Below are positions 45,155 through 55,100 of a DNA stretch of 64,000 bases, one piece after another. A program made the translations under genes and the position numbers. Below the pieces are notes generated by a model. That model did not search any database. It was not told where the DNA came from and was given only the letters and a program-made list of their open reading frames with translations. Origin of the DNA: Methylobacterium indicum (GTDB taxonomy: Bacteria > Pseudomonadota > Alphaproteobacteria > Rhizobiales > Beijerinckiaceae); the NCBI RefSeq assembly GCF_001043895.1, contig NZ_JTHF01000017.1, positions 1 to 64,000 on the forward strand, written 5' to 3'. Within the stretch, counting starts at the first letter, position 1. Every line of letters starts with the position of its first letter.

Positions 45155-45580
45155 TCAGTCGAAGCCGGGCTTGCCGCCCCGCAACTTCTTCACGTCCCCG
45201 CGGCGGCCCTTGTCCTCCAGCCGGCGCTTCTTCGAGGCCAGGGTCGGACGGGTCGGGCGGCGCGGGGTCGGCGGCACGGCGGCCTCGCGGACGAGGTCGA
45301 CGAGGCGCTCCCGCGCCTCGGCGCGGTTGCGCTCCTGGGTGCGGTGGTTCTGGGCGGTGATGACCAGGACGCCGTCCGCGGTGAGGCGGCGCCCCGCGAG
45401 CTTCATCAGGCGGATCGCCACGGCGTTGGGCAGCGAGGGCGAGCGGCGCACGTCGAAGCGCAGCTGCACCGCGGACGACACCTTGTTGACGTTCTGGCCG
45501 CCCGGGCCGGAGGCGCGCACGAAGCTCTCGTCGAGTTCGGACTCGTCGAGGGTGATCCAGGGCGTGCATTCGAGACCCAC
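45155..45580 (-). CDS. arfB: Peptidyl-tRNA hydrolase ArfB (ribosome rescue)
   Basis: The 141-residue protein has the release-factor GGQ motif in ASGPGGQNVNKVSSAVQLRF and a basic C-terminal tail (SKKRRLEDKGRRGDVKKLRG) that enters the empty mRNA channel. ArfB frees ribosomes stalled without a stop codon by hydrolysing peptidyl-tRNA. Start is a GTG (VGLECTPWITLDESELDES) that gives the usual length (140 in E. coli). The gene is divergent from the helicase with about 80 bases between starts. Confidence 0.92.
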   Translation of the reverse strand: MGLECTPWITLDESELDESFVRASGPGGQNVNKVSSAVQLRFDVRRSPSLPNAVAIRLMKLAGRRLTADGVLVITAQNHRTQERNRAEARERLVDLVREAAVPPTPRRPTRPTLASKKRRLEDKGRRGDVKKLRGGKPGFD

Positions 45581-45661
45581 GACGGGCGCTCCCGAGAACC
45601 TGTGCGAACGATCGATCGCGCCGCCATCCCACGAAACCGCCCCGCGCGCTACATCCCGGGC

Positions 45662-48259
45662 GTGCCCAAGACCTCCTCCCCCGCCGCACCGGCCCGCAAG
45701 TCCCGCTCCCGCAAGGCGCCCTCCGGCGCGCCGCCCGCGACCGGGACGACTGCGCCCGGGCCGTCGCCCGCCTTGCCGGCCACCTTGCCGCCCGCCTTCG
45801 CGGATTGGTTCGCGGCGCGCGGCTGGGCCCCGCGGCCGCACCAGCTCGCCCTGCTGGCGGCGGCGCAGAGCCGGCGCTCGGCCCTGCTGGTGGCGCCGAC
45901 CGGGGCCGGCAAGACGCTCGCCGGATTCCTGCCGACCCTGGTCGAACTGGCCGAGGGCAGCGGCAAGGGGGGCCTGCACACGCTCTACATCTCGCCCCTG
46001 AAGGCGCTCGCGGTCGACATCGCCCGCAACCTCGAAGCGCCGGTCGCGGGAATCGGGCTGGAGCAACGAATCCGGATCGAGACCCGCACCGGCGACACTC
46101 CATCGCACAAGCGCACGAGGCAGGTCGCGCGCCCGCCCCACATCCTGCTCACCACCCCCGAGCAGCTGGCTTTGCTGATCGCCCACCGCGAGGCGGCCGA
46201 GCTGTTTCGCGGCCTCAAGCGGGTGGTGCTCGACGAGCTGCACGCCCTCGTCACCTCGAAGCGCGGCGACCTCCTGAGCCTCGGGCTGGCCCGGCTGCAT
46301 CGCCTCGCTCCGGGGCTCGCCATGACCGGCCTGTCGGCGACGGTGCGCGAGCCCGACGCGCTGCGGCGCTACCTGGTGCCGCAATACCCGGAAGCAGCGA
46401 TGGCCGACCTCATCACCGTCGAGGGCGGGGCGCGCGCCGACCTGCACATGCTGGAGACCGGCCGCACCCTGCCGCTCGCCGGGCACACGGCGTGGCAGTC
46501 GATGCCGGCGGTGTACGATCTCATACGCCGCCACAAGCTGGTGCTGGTTTTCGTCAACACCCGGCTCCAGGCCGAGTACACCTTCCAGGAACTCTGGAAC
46601 CTCAACGACGACGGACTGCCGATCGCGCTCCATCACGGCTCCCTCGACGCCACCCAGCGCCGGAAGGTCGAGGCCGCGATGGCGGCCGGCGTGCTCCGGG
46701 CCGTGGTCTGCACCGCGACCCTCGATCTCGGTATCGACTGGGGCGACGTCGACCTCGTGATCAATATCGGGGCGCCGAAGGGGGCGAGCCGGATCATGCA
46801 GCGGATCGGCCGGGCCAACCACCGGATGGACGAGCCGTCCAAGGCCTATCTGGTGCCCGCCAACCGCTTCGAGATGCTCGAATGCCGCGCTGCCCTCGAC
46901 GCGGTCGAGGAGGCGGCGCAGGACACGCCCGATCCGCGCATCGGCGCCCTCGACGTGCTGGCCCAGCACGTGCTGGGCATGGCCTGCGCCGGGGCCTTCT
47001 CGGAGGACGACCTCTACGACGAGGTCCGGGCCGCCTCCCCCTATGCCGATCTGACCCGCGAGGATTTCGCCCTGGTCCTCGATTACGTCGCCACCGGCGG
47101 CTACGCCTTGCGGGCCTATGAGCGCTTCGCCAAGATCCTGCGCGGGCCGGACGGGCTGTGGCGGGTGCGCGACGCCCGGACCGCGCAACAGTACCGGATG
47201 AATGTCGGCACGATCATCGAATCGACCAAGGTCAAGGTGCGGCTCGCCCGGCGCAACCGGACCAAGCCCGGCGCCGTGCTGCCGGCGGGGGGCCGGGTGC
47301 TCGGCGAGATCGAGGAGGATTTCGCCGAGACGCTGACGGTGGGCGACACCTTCCTGTTCGCGGGCGAGATCCTGCGCTTCGAGGGCCTGCACGAGGACGA
47401 GGCGCTGGTCACCCGCGGCGCGCCCGGCACCGACCCGGCGATCCCGAGCTATGCCGGCTCGAAATTCCCGCTCTCGACCTTCCTCGCCGCCCGGGTGCGG
47501 GCGCTGATCGCCGATCCGTTCGAGTGGGACCGGCTGCCGGCGCAGGTCGCCGACTACCTGGTGCAGCAGCGCCGCCGCTCGGTGCTGCCGGGCCCCCGCG
47601 ACCTCCTGGTGGAGACCTTTCCGCGGGCGAACCGCTATTACCTCGCCTGCTTCCCGTTCGAGGGGCGGCTCGCCCACCAGACCCTCGGCATGCTGCTGAC
47701 GCGGCGTCTGGAGCGGTCCGGGATGCGGCCGCTGGGCTTTGCCGCCAACGATTACGGCCTCGCGGTGTTTTGCACCCGCGACCTGTCGGAGCGCATCGCC
47801 CGCGAGCCCGGCTTCCTCGACGGGTTGTTTGCCGAGGACATGCTCGGCGACGACCTGGAGGAATGGCTCGACGAATCGGCGATGATGAAGCGCACCTTCC
47901 GGCAATGCGCGGTGATCGCCGGGCTGATCGAGCGCCGGCATCCGGGCCTGCGCAAGACCGGGCGGCAGGTCACGATCTCGACCGACCTGATCTACGACGT
48001 GCTGCGCAAGCACCAGCCCGGCCACCTGCTCTTGCGGGCCGCCCGCCAGGATGCGGCAACCGGACTCCTCGACGTGACCCGCCTCGGTATGATGCTTGCG
48101 CGCATCCAGGGGCGAATCATCCACAAGGCCCTCGACCGGGTTTCTCCGCTCGCCGTCAACGTCATGCTCGAGATCGGGCGTGAGCGGGTCTACGGCGAGG
48201 GAGCGGACGAGATCCTGGCCGAAGCCGAGGCGGCTCTGCTCGGCGAGGCGCTGGCGTGA
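45662..48259 (+). CDS. Ligase-associated DEXH-box DNA repair helicase (Lhr-like)
   Basis: About 865 residues from a GTG. RecA-like helicase domains hold motif I APTGAGKTLAGF, Walker B LDELHAL, motif III GLSATVREP and motif VI QRIGRANHR. A winged helix / Lhr-type C-terminal region (about 440-860) follows. This is the helicase of the four-gene group of ligase-associated damage-response genes (exonuclease, ATP-dependent ligase, helicase, PdeM). The first 50 residues are Ala/Pro-rich. The TGA overlaps the pdeM GTG (GTGA). The exact start is uncertain. Confidence 0.9.
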   Translation: MPKTSSPAAPARKSRSRKAPSGAPPATGTTAPGPSPALPATLPPAFADWFAARGWAPRPHQLALLAAAQSRRSALLVAPTGAGKTLAGFLPTLVELAEGSGKGGLHTLYISPLKALAVDIARNLEAPVAGIGLEQRIRIETRTGDTPSHKRTRQVARPPHILLTTPEQLALLIAHREAAELFRGLKRVVLDELHALVTSKRGDLLSLGLARLHRLAPGLAMTGLSATVREPDALRRYLVPQYPEAAMADLITVEGGARADLHMLETGRTLPLAGHTAWQSMPAVYDLIRRHKLVLVFVNTRLQAEYTFQELWNLNDDGLPIALHHGSLDATQRRKVEAAMAAGVLRAVVCTATLDLGIDWGDVDLVINIGAPKGASRIMQRIGRANHRMDEPSKAYLVPANRFEMLECRAALDAVEEAAQDTPDPRIGALDVLAQHVLGMACAGAFSEDDLYDEVRAASPYADLTREDFALVLDYVATGGYALRAYERFAKILRGPDGLWRVRDARTAQQYRMNVGTIIESTKVKVRLARRNRTKPGAVLPAGGRVLGEIEEDFAETLTVGDTFLFAGEILRFEGLHEDEALVTRGAPGTDPAIPSYAGSKFPLSTFLAARVRALIADPFEWDRLPAQVADYLVQQRRRSVLPGPRDLLVETFPRANRYYLACFPFEGRLAHQTLGMLLTRRLERSGMRPLGFAANDYGLAVFCTRDLSERIAREPGFLDGLFAEDMLGDDLEEWLDESAMMKRTFRQCAVIAGLIERRHPGLRKTGRQVTISTDLIYDVLRKHQPGHLLLRAARQDAATGLLDVTRLGMMLARIQGRIIHKALDRVSPLAVNVMLEIGRERVYGEGADEILAEAEAALLGEALA

Positions 48260-49023
48260 CAGAACAGAGACCGGAGGGCGCCCCGCTCCGGCACAGGAAG
48301 ACGATCACCGTGGCCGTGTCGCTGAAGCTCGAGAAGACCCACAAGACCCCCGGCGCGACGCTCGCCGGAGAGACCCTGATCCTCGACCTCAGCGGCGCCC
48401 TGTGGCTGCCGGAGCATCGGACCCTCGTCGTCTCCGACCTGCACCTCGAGAAGGGCTCGGCCTTCGCCGCCCGCTCGGGCCAGTTCCTGCCGCCCTACGA
48501 CACCCGCGAGACCCTGGCGAACCTGCACGAGGCGGTGGCCCGCCTCGACCCGGCCTGCGTGGTGTGCTTGGGCGATTCCTTCCACGACGCGCAGGGGCCG
48601 GCCCGCCTCGACGTCGCCGACCGGGCGCTCATCGCCGCCCTGCAGGAGGGCCGCGACTGGATCTGGATCTCCGGCAACCACGACCGGGCGGTGCAGGACG
48701 GCGTCGGCGGCCGCTTCGCCGACACCCTCACGGTCGGCGGATTGATGCTCCGGCACGAGCCGGCGGACAAGCCCGAGATCGGTGAGGTCGCGGGCCATTT
48801 CCACCCGATCGGCAAGGTGGCGATGCGCGGCCGCGCGGTGCGCCGGCGCTGCTTCGTCCTCGACGGCACCCGCCTGGTGATGCCGGCCTTCGGGGCGCTC
48901 ACCGGCGGGCTCAACGTCCGCGACAAGGTGTTCGACGACCTCTTCCCCGGCGGGTTCACCGCCCACCTGATCGGCGACGGGCGGGTCTTCGCGATCAGCC
49001 GGACGATGCTGACGCGGGAGTGA
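48256..49023 (+). CDS. pdeM: Ligase-associated DNA damage response endonuclease PdeM
   Basis: The 255-residue protein is a metallophosphatase-fold nuclease. Metal ligand motifs: VVSDLHLEKGSAFA, CLGDSFHD, ISGNHDRAV and GHFHPIGKV, then RCFVLDGTRLVMPAFGALTGG. It accompanies the helicase and, in other genomes, an ATP-dependent ligase and exonuclease; neither of these is in the window. The GTG start overlaps the helicase stop. A second in-frame GTG (VSLKLEK) is possible. Confidence 0.92.
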   Translation: MTEQRPEGAPLRHRKTITVAVSLKLEKTHKTPGATLAGETLILDLSGALWLPEHRTLVVSDLHLEKGSAFAARSGQFLPPYDTRETLANLHEAVARLDPACVVCLGDSFHDAQGPARLDVADRALIAALQEGRDWIWISGNHDRAVQDGVGGRFADTLTVGGLMLRHEPADKPEIGEVAGHFHPIGKVAMRGRAVRRRCFVLDGTRLVMPAFGALTGGLNVRDKVFDDLFPGGFTAHLIGDGRVFAISRTMLTRE

Positions 49024-49264
49024 TCATCCGCTTTCCGCCTGATCGCGTCGCGAAGCGGATATCGAATCAGACCTGCGGCCGTTGAAAGCGGCTCTCTGTA
49101 TGAATTGGCCGGAAAGCGTCCCATCGGCCTTGGAGCCCGCCATCATCGACGCAGACATCGCCGCGATCCGTGGCCAATGGATCCTCCTTGCTGCCGACGA
49201 CCTGAACAGCGAGTATGCCGATGATCGTTGCGCCAATGGGCGAGCCCGTCGTCAGGAGGGGAGA

Positions 49265-49675
49265 ATGGGCGTTATCGACTATCGATCAACCAAAGAGCTT
49301 CCCATTGTCGATATCGTCAATCTCTATAAGTCAAATGGATGGTCTTCGGCGCAAAAGCCGGAAATATTGCTGAAGGCTTTGAAAAACTCCGAAAACGTAA
49401 TCTCCGCTTGGAGCGAGGATAGGTTGATCGGCTTAGGAAATGCGATTTCGGACGGCTGTCTCGTGGTATATTACCCTCATCTTCTCGTTTTGCCTGATTA
49501 TCACGGCCGCGGCGTGGGAAGAGAGATCATTCGGCAGTTGAAGGAAATATATAAAGATTTTCATCAGCACATAATAGTTTCAGAGTTTAATGCAGTTAAT
49601 TTCTATCAATCTGTGGGTTTTTCTAGGGCCGGAAACACCGTCCCCATGTGGATATACGAAGGAAACGACCACTAG
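49265..49675 (+). CDS. GNAT-family N-acetyltransferase
   Basis: The 136-residue protein has the GNAT fold: strand VVYYPHLLVLPDYHGRGVGREI gives the acetyl-CoA pyrophosphate loop (motif A, GRGVG), and NAVNFYQSVGF is motif B. GAGGGGAG lies just before the ATG and decides the start. GC is clearly lower than in the neighbours, a sign of transfer. The open frame continues upstream without conserved sequence. The repeat copy B begins immediately after the stop. Substrate unknown. Confidence 0.85.
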   Translation: MGVIDYRSTKELPIVDIVNLYKSNGWSSAQKPEILLKALKNSENVISAWSEDRLIGLGNAISDGCLVVYYPHLLVLPDYHGRGVGREIIRQLKEIYKDFHQHIIVSEFNAVNFYQSVGFSRAGNTVPMWIYEGNDH

Positions 49676-49774
49676 AGCACTTCACGATTGCGTAGCAATC
49701 GCAAAGCTCTCCAGGCCTTCGATTTTGCCGCATTTCTTAGACGAACCAGTATCCACTTCGTCGGAAAATGCTCC
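49672..49774. repeat. Dispersed intergenic repeat, copy B
   Basis: The core GATTTTGCCGCATTTCTTAG and its end CTTCGTCGGAAAATGCTCC match copy A base for base with few changes. A palindrome GATTGC-GTA-GCAATC lies near its left edge. The TAG stop of the GNAT gene sits at its border. Confidence 0.75.
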
Positions 49775-49831
49775 AGCGATCATCTTCCAGCTTTGCCCAG
49801 GGCGCTTTGCTGGCCGATTGTCGACGCGATA

Positions 49832-50269
49832 CTATGACGCACTTAGAAAGCCCGCCGCCAGCAACGCCAGCCCAGCCACGCCCGACAGCACCAGCCGCAA
49901 GCGTCCGAGCCAGGCCGGCACCAGCCCGCGCCGCGGCAGGTCCTGGTCGACGAGGCCCCAGGCGAGGACCAGGGCGCCGAGCGCCCTGAGGTCCCAGGGG
50001 GCCGGCGCGAACAACGCCGCCCAGGCGACGAGCGAGGGCACCACCGCGACGGCGTAGTCGGCGCCTCGCCCCTCCGGCGAGGCGGCGGCCGCGCCCCAGC
50101 GCAGGCCGCCGAGGAACGAGGCGATGACGGCGCCGTAGGCGGCGAGCAGCGGACGCGGCGCGACCCCGAACGGCGACTGGCCGAGGATCACCAGCGCGGA
50201 GAGGCCCAGGAAGGGGATCAGGCCCGCAGCCCCGAGGATCAGGGCGGCGGGGGACGAGGTGCGGGGCAT
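49832..50269 (-). CDS. DUF3429 membrane protein
   Basis: The 145-residue protein has four to five hydrophobic segments: ALILGAAGLIPFLGLSALVI, LLAAYGAVIASFLGGLRWG, AVAVVPSLVAWAALFAP and a final LVLSGVAGLALLAAGFL. The central FLGGLRWG motif is characteristic of DUF3429. The ATG overlaps the stop of the TIGR02186 gene (TGATG). Function unknown; membrane association is certain. Confidence 0.8.
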   Translation of the reverse strand: MPRTSSPAALILGAAGLIPFLGLSALVILGQSPFGVAPRPLLAAYGAVIASFLGGLRWGAAAASPEGRGADYAVAVVPSLVAWAALFAPAPWDLRALGALVLAWGLVDQDLPRRGLVPAWLGRLRLVLSGVAGLALLAAGFLSAS

Positions 50270-51093
50270 CAATCTCTCCGGAAGATCACGCTGGCGAGCC
50301 AGCCGGAGATGAGCGCCAGCGCCCCGACGGCAAGCCCGTAGGCCAGCGACCAATCGCGGGCGAATGTCGCGATCCCCTGCTCGATCCCCGACTTGACGAG
50401 ATCGAACCGCCCTTCGTGCCGGGCGAGCGGCACGCCGCCGGCCAGCAGCACCACCTCGACGTCGTAGGCGCCGACCGGCGCGGTGGCCGGCAGCGGCGCG
50501 GTGGCGCGAAACACCGTGGGCGACAGGAAGCGCACCCCGGACGCGGTCTCGGTGAACAGCCGCTCGCGCCGGCGCAGGCGCAGCAGCGCCTCGCGAAAGG
50601 GATCGTCCGGCACCGGCGCCGCCAGGGTCAGGTCGGGGGCGGCGACGATGGCCGAGAGGCCGAGCCGCAGGCGCCGGCGCGTCGCCGCGTCGGCGAGATC
50701 GGGCAGGGCCCGCGAGGACAGGACTGCCAGGAAGCTCGGCACCTCGGCGAATTTCTGCTGGGCCCGGTTGATCCAGACCGGCCCGAGCGCCTCCTTCTCG
50801 CGCACCGTGAGCGACTGGCGGGGCCCTCGGATCGTCACCACCACGTCGTAGCCGCCGGAGCGCGCCGCCGCCTGGCCGTCGCGCTCGACCGCGCCGAAGA
50901 CCGCGACCGAGGTCCCCGTGTAGGTCGAGGTGACGGCGAGTCGATTGAACGACAGGCTCACCACCAGGGATTCGGCCTGCGCCGGGCCGATGGAGAGGAG
51001 GCCCAGAACCATCAGGGCCGCCCGGCAAACCACCCGTGGACGGTGCTGGGGCGGGTTTCCCCCTCTTACGACGAGGGTCGATCCGACGCGCAT
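50269..51093 (-). CDS. TIGR02186 (Alph_Pro_TM) membrane protein
   Basis: About 274 residues. A signal-like segment (CRAALMVLGLLSIGPAQAES) precedes a beta-rich exported part (about 45-245, SFNRLAVTSTYTGTSVAVFG, then VVVTIRGPRQSLTVREKEALG and VWINR) and a C-terminal membrane anchor (YGLAVGALALISGWLASVIF). This architecture is TIGR02186, found in alphaproteobacteria next to a TauE/SafE exporter. Its ATG overlaps the tauE stop (TGATG). Role inferred only from context. Confidence 0.85.
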   Translation of the reverse strand: MRVGSTLVVRGGNPPQHRPRVVCRAALMVLGLLSIGPAQAESLVVSLSFNRLAVTSTYTGTSVAVFGAVERDGQAAARSGGYDVVVTIRGPRQSLTVREKEALGPVWINRAQQKFAEVPSFLAVLSSRALPDLADAATRRRLRLGLSAIVAAPDLTLAAPVPDDPFREALLRLRRRERLFTETASGVRFLSPTVFRATAPLPATAPVGAYDVEVVLLAGGVPLARHEGRFDLVKSGIEQGIATFARDWSLAYGLAVGALALISGWLASVIFRRD

Positions 51094-52016
51094 CAGCGCG
51101 CCTCCTGGACCACGATCGAGAACGGCTCCGCGGGCCGTAGCACCAGCTCGACCGCGAAGCGCAGACCCACCGCCAGGACCAGGATCGCGAGCAGGAACCG
51201 GAAATATTCCGAGCGCAGGTTGCGGCCGGCCCGCGCGCCGAACTGCGCGCCGAAGACCCCGCCGACGATCAGGATCACCGCCAGCACGATGTCGACCGCC
51301 TGGTTCTGGGTCGCATGCAGCACCAGGGCGACGAAGCTGGTGCACAGGATCTGGAACTGCGAGGTGCCCACCACCACGCCGGTCGGGACCCGCATGAGGT
51401 AGAGGAGCGCCGGCACCAGGATGAAGCCGCCGCCGATGCCCAGCACCGCGCCGGCAAAGCCCACGAACAGGGCAAGGCCCAGGATCGGGATCACGCTGGC
51501 GTAGAGCCGCGAGCGGGGAAACCTCATCCGCAGCGGCCAGGCCATGTAGGCGGCGTGATCGCCGCCGAGCCGTGCGGGCCGCGCCCGGCCGCGCCGCCTC
51601 GCCCAGAACCCGCGCACCGATTCGGCGAGCATCAGCCCACCCACCACCGTGAACAGCGTGACGTAGGCGACCGTGATGACGAGGTCGAGCTGGCCGGCCC
51701 GCCGCATGGCGGCGAAGAACCAGACGCCGAGGCTCGTCCCGGCAAAGCCCCCCAGCACCAGGACGAGGCCGAGGCGCAGATCCAGGGCGTTGCGGCGAAG
51801 CGCCGCCAGAACGCTGGTCGCCGACGAGGCGACGATCGGCGCGGTCTGGGTCGCGACGGCGATGGCCGGCGGGATGCCCATCACGATCAGGATCGGCGTC
51901 ATCAGGAAACCGCCGCCGATGCCGAACAGCCCGGAAATGAACCCCACCGCCGCGCCGAGCCCGATGAGGACAAGGACGCTGACCGGCATCTCGGCGATCG
52001 GAAGGTAGATCTGCAA
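51093..52016 (-). CDS. TauE/SafE-family anion exporter
   Basis: The 307-residue protein has about eight hydrophobic segments and the two TauE/SafE repeats, each with a glycine-rich GIGGGF motif (GLFGIGGGFLMTPILIVMG and LGIGGGFILVPALLYLMRV). Members export sulfite, sulfoacetate or other sulfonates. It is the first gene of the three-gene operon. The next gene encodes a partner of unknown biochemical role. A hairpin terminator lies beyond its upstream region, belonging to the PodJ-like gene. Confidence 0.9.
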   Translation of the reverse strand: MQIYLPIAEMPVSVLVLIGLGAAVGFISGLFGIGGGFLMTPILIVMGIPPAIAVATQTAPIVASSATSVLAALRRNALDLRLGLVLVLGGFAGTSLGVWFFAAMRRAGQLDLVITVAYVTLFTVVGGLMLAESVRGFWARRRGRARPARLGGDHAAYMAWPLRMRFPRSRLYASVIPILGLALFVGFAGAVLGIGGGFILVPALLYLMRVPTGVVVGTSQFQILCTSFVALVLHATQNQAVDIVLAVILIVGGVFGAQFGARAGRNLRSEYFRFLLAILVLAVGLRFAVELVLRPAEPFSIVVQEAR

Positions 52017-52119
52017 CGCGGGAGCGGTCCGGGACGGCGCGGGATCCCGATCCTAGACCATGTTTTCGCCGCAGGGGAAACCGGACGAGGATCCGGGCCG
52101 GAAGCCCGGGATGCCGGAA

Positions 52120-52155
52120 CGACGAAGGGCGCGGATTCCTCCGCGCCCTTCGTCG
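52120..52155 (-). terminator. Strong hairpin after the PodJ-like gene
   Basis: A 15-base perfect stem (CGACGAAGGGCGCGG and CCGCGCCCTTCGTCG) with loop ATTCCT, 14 bases after the PodJ-like stop codon in its reading direction. It likely ends that transcript before the tauE operon. Confidence 0.75.
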
Positions 52156-52168
52156 ATCATTCGCCCAA

Positions 52169-55100
52169 TCAGACCTTTCCGGTCCCCCGGCCCGTCGTGA
52201 GGGGCGGCGGTGCGCCGATCAGCGACATCCCGCCGGCCGGCGAGGCGGTCTCGACCCGCATCGGCGGCGGATCGTTCACCGCCGGGTCCGGGGTCTTCGC
52301 CTTCCAGGCCTCGGCCGCGGCACGGGCGGCCGTCAGGTCCTTCGGCGCCAGCTTGCCGGCGACCTCGTCGCGCTTGCGGCCGGCATCGTCGTCGCCCTGC
52401 GCCGCGGCGGCGGAGAACCAGCCATAGGCCTGGGCCAGATCCTGGTTGACGCCGAGGCCGCGGGCGAGGAGCACCGCGAGGTTGTACTGGCTGTCGCGCA
52501 CGCCGTATTCGGCCGCCTTGCGGAACCAGTTCGACGCGGAGGCGTAATCGGGCTTGCCGCCGGCGGCACCCGATTCGGCCAGCATCACCGCGAGGTTGTG
52601 CATGGCCCGGACATGGCCCTGGATCGCCGCGCGGCCATACCACAGCCGGGCCTTGTCCTGGTCGCGGACGAGGCCGAGGCCCTTCTCGTACTGGCTGCCG
52701 AGGCGGTACTGCGCCGGAGCGTAGCCGGCGCTCGCCAGACGGTCGAACAGCTTGGCAGCGAGCGCCGCGTCCCGCGGCAGGCCGCGACCGTCGACGGCAC
52801 GGCTGGCAAGCTCGTAGATCGCGGCCCCGTCGCCCTCCAGGGCGGCCTTGCGCAGGGGGGCGGCGCCGGCCGGGATGCCGGATAGGTCGCCGCTCAAGGA
52901 CGCCATGTCGGCCACCCGCGGCAGGGCGGACTTCGCGGGCTCCATCGGTTTGCCGAGATCGGCCGCCTTACCAAGCTCCGCCGACTTACCAAGCTCCGCC
53001 GACTTACCAAGCTCCGCCGACTTACCAAGCTCCGCCGACTTGCCGAGATCCGCCGACTTGCCGAGATCCGCGGCCTTCGCCGCGTCGGCCGACTGGGCGA
53101 CCTCGCCGGGCTTTGCCGGGTCACCGGATTTGGACGGGTCGGCGGATCTGGCGGCCTCGGCCCGGTCGTCGGGCTTGGCGGAGGAAGCTTTCGCATCCGC
53201 CACGTCTCCGTGGGCACCGAGAGCCTTCGGGGTGGCATGCGCCGCCACCGACTGGGTCGTGGCCGGATCGGACGGCGCCGCCGCCTCGCGGGAGACCGTC
53301 GCGCTCCCGAGCCGGGCGCCCGAGCCCTGGAGGGCCTGCAGCGTCCCGAGGGCGAGCACGATCGCCGCGATGCCGAGGAGGAGCGGCCGGCGGCGGCGCT
53401 CGATCCCGGCCCGGAGCCGCTCGACGAGGCTGCCGCGGGCCTCGCCCTGGCGCTCGGCGGCCGGGAAAGCCGCGTCGGTGCCGGCAGCCTCGGCGGCGGC
53501 GGCCTGGGCGGCGCGGCGAGCGGCGGCGATGAAGCTCGCCTTGATGTCGCCGGCCGGCGTCTCGAGGGGCGTGGCGGTCTCGGATTGGACCGGTTGGGAT
53601 GGGGCCGGTTGCGGCTGGCGCGGGCGGGAAGCACCGGGCTCCAGCATCTCGTCGGCGGGGCTCGCCGGGCCGAGCCGCGGGGCCGGGCGCTCCGCCGGCG
53701 CGGCGCTCTCGCGCAGAGTCTCGCGGAGGTTTCGCCCGGTCCGGCGGGCGGGGGCGGCGAGAGCCGGCGCCGGCTCCTCGGTGCGGGTCTCGACCGGGGC
53801 GAACCGGGCGACCAGCTGCTCGAGGGCGGCGTGGACCCCCTCCATCGTCGCCTGCATGCGCTTGTCGGACGCGGCCTGCTGCATCCGCATGTCGGCGAGC
53901 GCAGCCTGCAGCCCGCCGAGACCTTCGGCCGCCGCCGCGCCCTGACGTTCGGCGCCGAGGGAATCGGCGACGCTGCGGGCGGCGCGCTCGGCCGCGGCCT
54001 GGATCGGCGCCTCGTCGCGCAGGAGCGCGACCTGGGCCAGGAGGTCGCCCATGGTGCGCTCGAGGCCGGCGAGAGCCGGGTCGCTGCCGCGGGTGTCGAT
54101 GCGGCCGGCCAGGGCCAGGACCTGACGCTCGAGGCCGTCGAGGGTCTCGCCGCCGGTCCCGGGTCCGACCCGGTCGAGCTTCTCGGCGAGGCTGCGCAGC
54201 ATGCCGTGGATGGACGCGAGATCGCCGCTCGGCAAGGCCGGCTGACGCAGGGTCTCGCCGATCTGCTCGAGCCGCTCCATCACGTCCCCGACGGTGTTCA
54301 CCGCCGCGACCTGATCGACCTTCGCCGAGAGGGCGTCGATGCGCCCGAGGATGTCGCCGGCCGCATCCGGCTGCTCGCGGCGCTCGGCACGCAGGTCGTC
54401 GATCTTGCGGTCGAGGTCGGCGATGCCCTGGACCAGCGCCGGCGCATCGGCGGCCGGGGCGCGCACGCCCTCGCGGATCTCCTCCAAGAGGGGCCGCAGC
54501 TCGTTCATCAGGGCCGGGCTGTCGAGCATGCCGTTGCCGAGCCGGGTCACGGTCTCGGTCAGCTCGTCGACGGAGCGGGCCAGGTTCTGCACGCGGGCCG
54601 GCTCGGCCAGGATCGCGATCTGCGCGCGGATCTCGTCGAGCTCGCCGAAAAGCTTGGCCAGCGCGTCCCGGTCGGCGAGGCCGGCCCGGTCGGGATCGAG
54701 GGCACCGTCGGCTTGCCGGGCCAGACGCTCGACGTCCTGCGTCACCCGGGCATGCACGTCGGCGGCGACTTCCTCGGCGAGGCGGCCGACCTGGACGCGC
54801 ATCAGGTCGATCGGGCCGGCGACCGCCACGAGATCGGCGGGGTCGCGGGCCCGCTGCACCTCGTCGGCGAGGGGGCGGACGGCCTGCTCCAGCGTGACGA
54901 GGTCGCCGCTCGTCGCGAGCGAACCGATCGATTCGCGCAGCCGCGACGTCTCGGCCTGCAGCCCCGCGATGGCCGGCGAGAGGGCGTCGGCGGCGGCCTC
55001 GGTGGTCTCCACGACCCAGGCGAGGTCGCGCCTCAGGCCGTCGACGAGGAGATCGCTCTCCTCCTCGGGCGAGCCCTCGTCGAGTTGCTGCTGGCGCTGG

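Noticed and set aside
45155-48124. A 989-codon minus-strand frame across the helicase that ends in ArfB
   Set aside because: Only its last 141 codons are a real protein (ArfB); the rest mirrors the helicase gene and has no domain.
52950-53075. 18-base tandem units considered as CRISPR-like array
   Set aside because: There are no spacers, units are contiguous and in frame inside a protein gene.
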